From Phycisphaerae bacterium (GTDB lineage Bacteria; Planctomycetota; Phycisphaerae; Phycisphaerales; SM1A02), in the NCBI GenBank assembly GCA_016873315.1, contig VGXL01000006.1:1-47309 (forward strand): 47,309 nucleotides of DNA. Direction: 5' to 3'. The notes below the pieces were generated by a model that worked only from the letters and a program-made list of their open reading frames with translations, was not told the origin of the DNA and did not search any database. Below, piece after piece: positions 42,013-47,309 of the stretch; within the stretch, counting starts at the first letter, position 1, and every line of letters starts with the position of its first letter. A program made the translations under genes and the position numbers.

Positions 42013-43152
42013 TCACCGGATGCCCTTCAGGCGCATCTTGAGTTCTTCGGGCTTGGGCGTCGCCTGCAGTGCGACATTCTGGTGGACATACTCGCTCTCG
42101 ACCAGGCCGACGAGGCTGCTCGTGAAGTCCAGCATGCCTTCGTGGTGGCTCTTCTTGATGATCTCGAGCAGTTCACCCTCGCGGCCTTCGAGGATGTACT
42201 TCTGCACGCCGGGCGTGTTGATCAGGATTTCGATCGCGGGGATGCGGCCGATGTTGGCGTGCAGCGTGGGCAGGAGCTTCTGGTAGATGATGGCGCGCAA
42301 GTTGTAGGCCATGAGCTTTCGGATCTGTTCGCGTTCCTGTTCAGGGAACAGGTCGTAAATGCGGCCGAAGGTCTGCCATGCGCTCGAGGCGTGAATCGTT
42401 CCGAACACCAAGTGGCCGGTTTCGGCCGCGCGGATCGCGGCTTCGAAGGTCTCGTAGTCGCGCATTTCACCGACCAGCACGACGTCGGGGTTTTCACGGA
42501 CGAGCGCGCGCAACGCGTCGTTGAAGTTCGTGCAGTCGATGCCGATCTCGCGTTGATTGATCGTCGCCTTCTTGTCCTCGAAGATGTACTCGATCGGGTC
42601 CTCGATCGTGATGATGTGGACCTTCTTGCGCTCGTTCACGTAGTCGAGCATGCTGGCGATGCTGGTGCTCTTGCCGGAACCCGTCACCCCGCTGAAGAGA
42701 ATCAGTCCCTGCGCCGCCATGGCGACATCGCCGAGCGAGGGCGGAAGGAACAGATCCTCGAACTTCTTGATCTTGCTGGTGATCAGGCGCGCCGCGAGTG
42801 CCGGCTTGCCGCGCGCCATGAACATGTTCACGCGGAAGCGGCGGCCCTTCTCGAAGTCGTACGCGAAGTCGACCGACCCCATGCGCTCGAAGTGGTCGAG
42901 CTGGTTCGGGTCGAGGATGTCCTTCGCGACCTGGAACATCAGGTCCTCGCTGCAGGCCGGTGTCGCCAAATCTCTCAGGGCGCCACGGTGGCGGATGCGC
43001 GGCGGAAGTCCGGTCTTGACGATCAGGTCACTGCCGTCGAGTTGGATGATGGACGCCATCCAGCTCATCCATGCCTTCTTGCCTTCACCGGGCGTGGTGC
43101 CGCGGTTCTTGGTGCTGACTGGGACGAGGAGTTGGTTGCGCGAGATAGACAC
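42013..43152 (-). CDS. PilT/PilU-type secretion ATPase
   Basis: A 379-residue hexameric ATPase of the pilus retraction family, with all motifs intact: Walker A GVTGSGKST (155-163, Lys161), the Asp box ITIEDPIEYIFEDKK, Walker B DVVLVGEMRD (Glu229), and the His box AAETGHLVFGTIHASSA. Residues 1-130 form the PAS-like N-terminal domain. The frame is open upstream far into guaB; the start is placed at GTG 43152 because GGAG precedes it by eight bases and it gives a normal-length protein. First gene of the operon with the pseudo-GspE and CvpA-like genes. PilT versus PilU cannot be settled by eye; no pilin gene is in the window. Confidence 0.92.
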   Translation of the reverse strand: MSISRNQLLVPVSTKNRGTTPGEGKKAWMSWMASIIQLDGSDLIVKTGLPPRIRHRGALRDLATPACSEDLMFQVAKDILDPNQLDHFERMGSVDFAYDFEKGRRFRVNMFMARGKPALAARLITSKIKKFEDLFLPPSLGDVAMAAQGLILFSGVTGSGKSTSIASMLDYVNERKKVHIITIEDPIEYIFEDKKATINQREIGIDCTNFNDALRALVRENPDVVLVGEMRDYETFEAAIRAAETGHLVFGTIHASSAWQTFGRIYDLFPEQEREQIRKLMAYNLRAIIYQKLLPTLHANIGRIPAIEILINTPGVQKYILEGREGELLEIIKKSHHEGMLDFTSSLVGLVESEYVHQNVALQATPKPEELKMRLKGIR

Positions 43153-43260
43153 GAGATCGCTCCGGGGGGGTCGTGGGCTGCCTTTGGGCAGGTCGGAGAG
43201 GGTAACACAGGATTCGCACGGTGCCGTGGCAGAGTTGCGCTTGGTCGCACGCCCGACGGT

Positions 43261-43289
43261 TTGACAGGTCCGCCCGAGGTGGCGATATT
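43261..43289 (+). promoter_or_regulatory. guaB promoter placing the +1 at or next to the start codon
   Basis: TTGACA at 43261-43266 is a perfect -35; GATATT at 43284-43289 is a good -10 after a 17-bp spacer. The ATG of guaB begins six bases after the -10. Transcription starting 6-8 bases after the -10 would begin at or within one or two bases of that ATG. Confidence 0.65.
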
Positions 43290-43294
43290 CCGGC

Positions 43295-44761
43295 ATGGAA
43301 GGCAAGATCATCCAGGACGGCATCACCTTCGACGATGTCCTCTTGATCCCTCGTGCAAGTTCCGTCACTCCGGACCGCGCCGACACATCCACCCAACTCA
43401 CGCGCTCGATTCGACTCAACATCCCGTTGATCTCGGCGCCGATGGACACCGTCACCGAGGGTGCGATGGCACGCGCCTTGGCGCAAGAAGGCGGCATCGG
43501 TTTCATCCACAAGAACATGGCGATTGCCGCGCAGGCGCGCGAGGTCGCCAAGGTCAAGCGCAGCGAGAATGGTGTGATCACCGACCCGGTGACGCTTGGC
43601 GCCGGCGACACCGTCGAGCGCGCGATGGCTCTGATGAAGGAGCAAGGAGTGAGCGGTTTCCCCGTGGTCGATGCCTCGGGAAAGCCGGTCGGGATCGTCA
43701 CTCGACGCGACATGAAGTTCATCGCCGGCGCGCCTGGGGTCACCAAAGTCAGCGACATCATGAGTTCGTCGTTGGTCACCGCCCGTCACGATGTGGGACT
43801 CGAAGACGCGGGGCGACTGATGACCAAAGCGCGCGTCGAGAAGCTGCTGCTCCTGCATGATGACGGACGGCTTGCGGGCTTGGTGACGATGCGTGACATC
43901 GACAACACGCGCAGGTATCCAAACGCCAATCGAGACGCGCGCGGGCGCCTGCGCGTTGGCGCCGCCGTCGGTGTGAACCAACTCGATCGGGTCGAGGCGC
44001 TCATGGCTGCTGGTGTTGATGTGATCGGGATCGACACGGCGCATGGGCACAGTGCCAACGTCATCGAGACCGTGCGTCTGGTCAAGAAGCGATTCGACAT
44101 CCCCGTTGTCGCTGGCAATGTTGGCACCGCTGACGCGGCCAAGGCGCTCATCGACGCGGGCGCCGATGCGGTGAAGGTCGGGATCGGTCCGGGCTCGATC
44201 TGCACGACCCGCGTGGTGACCGGTGTGGGCATGCCACAGATCACGGCCGTCATGAACGCCGTGTCGGCTGCGGCGAGCGCGGGCATCCCGGTCATCGCAG
44301 ACGGCGGGATCCGCCAGTCCGGCGACATCGCCAAGGCGCTCGCGGCTGGCGCGCACTGCGTGATGCTTGGCGGGCTCTTCGCAGGTTTGGACGAGAGCCC
44401 CGGAGAACAGGTGCTGCATCGAGGCCGCCGCTTCAAGACCTATCGCGGGATGGGCAGCGAAGGCGCCATGGCCGCCGGCAGTGCGGATCGCTACGCGCAG
44501 GGCGGAAGCACGAAATTCGTCCCTGAAGGCGTCGAGGGGATGGTTCCCTATCGCGGCCCGCTCTCCGAGTTTGTCTTCCAGATGGTGGGCGGTGTCCGCT
44601 CGGCGATGGGCTACTGCGGCTGCGCGAACCTTGAGGAGTTCAGGCGTGATGCGCGGTTTGTGAGGATCTCGTCGGCGACCATCGTGGAAAACCATCCTCA
44701 CAGCATCCAGATCACGCGTGAGGCTCCGAACTACTCGCGTGGCGGCGTCGACGGCGGATGA
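43295..44761 (+). CDS. guaB: inosine-5'-monophosphate dehydrogenase
   Basis: Oxidises IMP to XMP with NAD+, the committed step to GMP. The 488-residue product has the N-terminal [13 protein letters not shown] and [17 protein letters not shown] pair of CBS domains sits at about 95-200. The catalytic Cys loop is [29 protein letters not shown] and the flap region with [10 protein letters not shown] follow. The next in-frame upstream start is absent, and no Shine-Dalgarno precedes ATG 43295, which fits a leaderless mRNA. Divergent from the pilT operon across about 142 bp; tRNA-Leu follows 39 bp after the stop. Confidence 0.97.
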   Translation: MEGKIIQDGITFDDVLLIPRASSVTPDRADTSTQLTRSIRLNIPLISAPMDTVTEGAMARALAQEGGIGFIHKNMAIAAQAREVAKVKRSENGVITDPVTLGAGDTVERAMALMKEQGVSGFPVVDASGKPVGIVTRRDMKFIAGAPGVTKVSDIMSSSLVTARHDVGLEDAGRLMTKARVEKLLLLHDDGRLAGLVTMRDIDNTRRYPNANRDARGRLRVGAAVGVNQLDRVEALMAAGVDVIGIDTAHGHSANVIETVRLVKKRFDIPVVAGNVGTADAAKALIDAGADAVKVGIGPGSICTTRVVTGVGMPQITAVMNAVSAAASAGIPVIADGGIRQSGDIAKALAAGAHCVMLGGLFAGLDESPGEQVLHRGRRFKTYRGMGSEGAMAAGSADRYAQGGSTKFVPEGVEGMVPYRGPLSEFVFQMVGGVRSAMGYCGCANLEEFRRDARFVRISSATIVENHPHSIQITREAPNYSRGGVDGG

Positions 44762-44766
44762 GCGTG

Positions 44767-44772
44767 TAGGAT
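44767..44772 (+). promoter_or_regulatory. -10-like element before tRNA-Leu
   Basis: TAGGAT 28 bases upstream of tRNA-Leu and five bases after the guaB stop, the same hexamer as before accD and tRNA-Ile2. No clear -35. Confidence 0.35.
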
Positions 44773-44800
44773 CGTGCTGGCGGCGTCCTTGCCGCCAAGC

Positions 44801-44885
44801 GCCGGTGTGGCGGAACTGGCAGACGCGACGGATTCAAAATCCGTTTCCCCCTAAAGGAGTGCAGGTTCGATTCCTGTCACCGGCA
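44801..44885 (+). tRNA. tRNA-Leu (CAA)
   Basis: An 85-base class II tRNA with long variable arm. The acceptor stem GCCGGTG pairs with CACCGGC, the anticodon stem ACGGA pairs with TCCGT around loop TTCAAAA (anticodon CAA), and the T arm is GCAGGTTCGATTCCTGT. Discriminator A. CCA not encoded. Confidence 0.96.
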
Positions 44886-44889
44886 TGAG

Positions 44890-44920
44890 CGGCCCGGCCT
44901 CAGCGCCGGGCCGTTTTTCT
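44890..44920 (+). terminator. intrinsic terminator after tRNA-Leu
   Basis: A nine-bp perfect GC stem (CGGCCCGGC / GCCGGGCCG) with loop CTCAGC and tail TTTTTCT. It closes the guaB / tRNA-Leu transcription unit and separates it from imuA. Confidence 0.93.
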
Positions 44921-45010
44921 GCACCGACGCTCCGTCATCACGCTCGCTCGTGAGCCCTGAGCCGAACCGCGATCAGGACAGATCCGCGTCACGGTGGCTA
45001 GCGCCGTCCG

Positions 45011-45028
45011 TTCGGGATAGTACCCTAA
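45011..45028. promoter_or_regulatory. imperfect palindrome upstream of imuA
   Basis: TTCGGG-ATAGTA-CCCTAA forms a dyad (TTmGGG / CCCkAA) 48 bp before ATG 45076, in the region where an operator of an SOS cassette would sit. It differs from the GAAC-N4-GTTC box near lexA. It is the only clear dyad in the 45-bp stretch. Confidence 0.4.
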
Positions 45029-45075
45029 CAAACACCGTACATCAGCGCAAGGCAACGCTCTCCAGAAGGCCCGTC

Positions 45076-45840
45076 ATGCTTGCACCTGAACTCCTCGAAC
45101 GCCTCGCACTCATGCAGGATCCTTGGCAGCACCACGCTCCCACGCTGGCGGCACCGTGGCATGTGCCGTTGCACGGGGTGCACGAATGGGTGCTCGATGG
45201 CCCCATCGACCAACCGCCCATGCATGCGTTCCTCGACTTGGTGTCCGCGGCGTGCGGTCGTCATGCATCGCATGCTGATGGGGTTTCGCATGCTGAGGGG
45301 GCTTCGCATGCTGATGGGGTTTCGCATGCTGATAGAGCTTCGCAGGGTCCCGATGCCTCGGGATCGTTCGTGGCCTGGATTGGTCAAGCGGTCATGCCAT
45401 CGGCCGTGGTCATGCACCGATGGGGCATGGATCTTCGCCATCATGTTCGAGTTCCCGGTGCGCGCACGCCCACCGAACGACTCTGGGCCTTCGAAGAGGC
45501 CGCTCGATCGGGTCGTTGCGTCGCCATCGTTGTGGATGCCAGCGGATGGAACGCCGCGATGGTGCGTCGCGCCCAACTCGCCAGCGCCTGGCAGCCTGAG
45601 CGCACGCCGGTCCTGGCCTTGGCGTGGCGTCCGCAGCATGAAGCGGCGGTCCGCAGCGCCTGCACCACGCGCTGGTTGGTGCAGCCCGTGCACGATCCAA
45701 CCACGGACCACGCGCGGCCTGCATGGTGCATTCAGGCGGTTCGCGATCGACGCGGCACTCTGGATCACCAGACCGCACGCGGCATGCTGCGCGAGTCCGG
45801 CGTCGGCGCACGCGGTATGCCGTCGGCCATCGCTTCCTGA
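45076..45840 (+). CDS. imuA: ImuA-like SOS mutasome protein
   Basis: A 254-residue RecA/SulA-related protein assigned mainly by position directly before imuB (13-bp gap) and by its pattern: PWHVPLHGVHEWVLDGP near the N-terminus, SGSFVAWIG and ERLWAFEEAARSGRCVAIVVD in the core, and RRAQLASAWQPERTPVLALAW. ImuA proteins bind ImuB and recombination factors in damage-induced mutagenesis. An in-frame hexapeptide repeat (SHADGV-like, four copies) is inserted at about residues 65-88, in a loop. ATG 45076 with AGAAGG six bases upstream is chosen over longer starts. Sequence is weakly conserved, so identity is a well-supported inference rather than certain. Confidence 0.75.
   Translation: MLAPELLERLALMQDPWQHHAPTLAAPWHVPLHGVHEWVLDGPIDQPPMHAFLDLVSAACGRHASHADGVSHAEGASHADGVSHADRASQGPDASGSFVAWIGQAVMPSAVVMHRWGMDLRHHVRVPGARTPTERLWAFEEAARSGRCVAIVVDASGWNAAMVRRAQLASAWQPERTPVLALAWRPQHEAAVRSACTTRWLVQPVHDPTTDHARPAWCIQAVRDRRGTLDHQTARGMLRESGVGARGMPSAIAS
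45268..45345 (+). repeat. 18-bp tandem repeat inside imuA
   Basis: Four units of TCGCATGCTGATGGGGTT and variants at 45268-45285, 45286-45303, 45304-45321 and 45322-45339, plus a partial fifth. Because 18 is a multiple of three, the frame is kept, giving Ser-His-Ala-Asp/Glu-x-x repeats. Likely variable in copy number. Confidence 0.9.
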
Positions 45841-45853
45841 TGCGGTGTGCGCC

Positions 45854-47309
45854 ATGCAACGCTTCCTTGTCATCACGCTGCCGCACTGGTCGGTCACGGC
45901 ACGCGCGCGCTTGGTGCAGCAGCCTGTCGTGGTGGTGGTCCGCCGCAAGGGCGCGCTCATCGTGCATGCAGCAAGCAGACTTGCTCGCGCCGATGGTGTG
46001 CAGTGCGACATGCCGCTCGCCCAGGCCAAGGCGCTCATGCGGTGCGAATCGCACGACATGGAGCACGATCCCGCCGCCGACCGTCGTGCTCTGTACACCT
46101 TGGCACGCTGGTGCCAACGGATCTCGCCCTTGGTCCAGCTTGTGCACGATGATGACCACGCCGCACTCGTCATCGACCTGACGGGCCTGGAGCGTGTGCA
46201 CCGTGGCGAGGATCGCCTGCTAGCACGACTGCGCGCGCACATGGATCGCATGAGGGTCGAGTGCACCCTCTGGACGGCGTCCACGCAGGCGGCTGCCAGC
46301 GCCGCCGGTCAGGCTGCACCGAGCGGCCACGATGGCATCATCAAGCATGGCGAGGAGCGTTGGCGCACGCGTGCCTGCCCGGTCGACGCTCTGCGGATCG
46401 ATCGTGAACTCGTGGCCATGCTGCATGAAGTCAATGTGCGCACGATCGATGACCTTCGGCAGGTGCAGCGCGCCCAGATCGCCGCGCGCTTCGGCCAACG
46501 ATTGCTCGATCAACTTGATGCCATCCAGGGATTGGTGCTCGAGCCATTCCGGGCCATCCGCTGCGTGCCCGATGTGCAGGGGCACATCATCTTCGACGGC
46601 CCATGCCCGCAGGTCGAGGCACTCTGTCAGGCTGTGCAGTCCTGCTTCGAGCAGGCCTGCGCGCAGTTGCAGGATCGTGGCCGTGGCGCACGCGCCTTCA
46701 TGGTGCGGGTGCAGTGCAGTGATCTTCCACGGCATGGCTGGACCATCCGCTGCACGCAGCCCATCCAATCGTGGCATGCCGTGCGGCCACTCGTCCTGCC
46801 TTCCCTGCAGGATCTTCCGCTTGGGCATGGCGTGGAAGCGGTGCAGGTGATCGCGCGGAGCTTGCGGCGCGTGGCACCTGTGCAGGGCGGCCTGCATGGC
46901 ACGCGTCACACGGGGGAACATGGTGCGCTCTGGCTCGACAGTCTGCGCGAACGGTTCGGAGCGGGCGCGGTGTGTGTGCCCAGCGTGCGCGCCGTGCGTC
47001 GTCATGCCTGGCACGAGAGTGCGGTGGCGATCGATGCCGCCATCGAAGGCAACCAAGATGGACTTGACGGTTCCAGCACCCTGCAGGCCGTCGGCATGCA
47101 TGGCATTGACAGCATGCGTGATACGGACAGCATGCGTGGTGCGGATCCGACCCATGCTCCCGTGCACGCGCTTGCGAGCGAGCCATCATGCTTGTGGCCG
47201 CAGGCTGAGCGCATCACGGCGGCATCCCATGCCACCGATGCCCCATGGCCCACTCCGCCCCATCGATTCCGTTGGCGGGGGGCAGCGTGGCACATCATCG
47301 GCTGCCAAG
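45854..47309 (+). CDS. imuB: ImuB, catalytically inactive Y-family polymerase homologue (partial)
   Basis: The frame starts at ATG 45854 and stays open to the window edge, so the 3' end is missing (at least 485 residues). It has the Y-family layout of ImuB: N-terminal RFLVITLPHWS, then ADGVQCDMPLAQAKAL, LARWCQRISPLVQLV, ALVIDLTGLERVHRGE and the helix-hairpin-helix-like VRTIDDLRQVQRAQIAARFG. The acidic residues that bind metal in active Y polymerases (DxD at the start, DE after Ser-Leu/Ile) are absent, as in the ImuB family, which bridges ImuA, the beta clamp and DnaE2. Two copies of an 18-bp repeat lie near 47108. dnaE2 may follow beyond the window. Confidence 0.9.
   Translation, partial: MQRFLVITLPHWSVTARARLVQQPVVVVVRRKGALIVHAASRLARADGVQCDMPLAQAKALMRCESHDMEHDPAADRRALYTLARWCQRISPLVQLVHDDDHAALVIDLTGLERVHRGEDRLLARLRAHMDRMRVECTLWTASTQAAASAAGQAAPSGHDGIIKHGEERWRTRACPVDALRIDRELVAMLHEVNVRTIDDLRQVQRAQIAARFGQRLLDQLDAIQGLVLEPFRAIRCVPDVQGHIIFDGPCPQVEALCQAVQSCFEQACAQLQDRGRGARAFMVRVQCSDLPRHGWTIRCTQPIQSWHAVRPLVLPSLQDLPLGHGVEAVQVIARSLRRVAPVQGGLHGTRHTGEHGALWLDSLRERFGAGAVCVPSVRAVRRHAWHESAVAIDAAIEGNQDGLDGSSTLQAVGMHGIDSMRDTDSMRGADPTHAPVHALASEPSCLWPQAERITAASHATDAPWPTPPHRFRWRGAAWHIIGCQ
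47108..47143 (+). repeat. 18-bp direct repeat inside imuB
   Basis: GACAGCATGCGTGATACG at 47108-47125 and GACAGCATGCGTGGTGCG at 47126-47143, encoding Asp-Ser-Met-Arg-x-x twice. The unit shares GCATGC and its 18-bp length with the repeat in imuA. Confidence 0.85.

Noticed and set aside
41995-43860. 621-residue plus-strand frame
   Set aside because: Antisense to pilT and then out of frame through guaB; both are unmistakable genes.

Overview
The window is about 47.3 kb of GC-rich bacterial DNA, densely packed with genes. The best fit is a member of the Planctomycetota, probably class Phycisphaerae. This is inferred from large secreted Cys-rich proteins ending in paired dockerin-like repeats of the form 'D-x-N-x-D-G-x-x-x-G-A-D-L-G', an oversized SecA with a C-terminal SEC-C zinc motif, a CvpA-like protein with a long unique tail, and an mreBCD cluster without the usual rodA/pbpA neighbours. 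No rRNA gene was found, so the taxonomic call is not certain.

Layout. (1) 1-8108: a 42-bp tandem repeat, then topA and miaA (minus strand), then pgk, a secreted thioredoxin-fold protein, rpe and accD (plus strand). (2) 8146-18953: one long plus-strand run. It holds an apolipoprotein N-acyltransferase fused to a HEAT-repeat region through an internal lipobox, a coiled-coil membrane protein, a 48-residue membrane protein, mreB, mreC, mreD, a GlmU-like nucleotidyltransferase with a left-handed helix, and polA. (3) 19010-24924: tRNA-Asp, a tail-anchored zinc-ribbon protein, tRNA-Lys, secA, a small exported protein, tRNA-Ile2 and trpA. (4) 24947-31157: lexA with an overlapping upstream ORF behind a perfect GAAC-N4-GTTC operator, a class V aminotransferase, an exported repeat protein, a group II truncated haemoglobin, a SPOR-domain lipoprotein and an acyl-CoA synthetase-like enzyme. 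(5) 31207-38208: three secreted Cys-rich, dockerin-tailed proteins on the minus strand. (6) 38505-43152: a CvpA-like membrane protein, a membrane-anchored GspE/PilB homologue with broken ATP-binding motifs, and an intact PilT-type ATPase. (7) 43295-47309: guaB, probably made from a leaderless mRNA, then tRNA-Leu, a strong terminator, and an imuA-imuB mutasome pair that runs off the window edge.

How the genes fit together. The mre cluster and the GlmU-like enzyme link cell-shape control to wall-precursor supply. The lexA and imuAB loci are two parts of a probable SOS mutagenesis response, although the operator seen before lexA is not seen before imuA. The CvpA-like / pseudo-GspE / PilT cluster looks like part of an envelope machine of the type IV pilus or type II secretion superfamily, with one dead and one live ATPase, next to large exported Cys-rich proteins. 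That adjacency is suggestive only. All functional calls come from recognising sequence motifs by eye; no database search was run.
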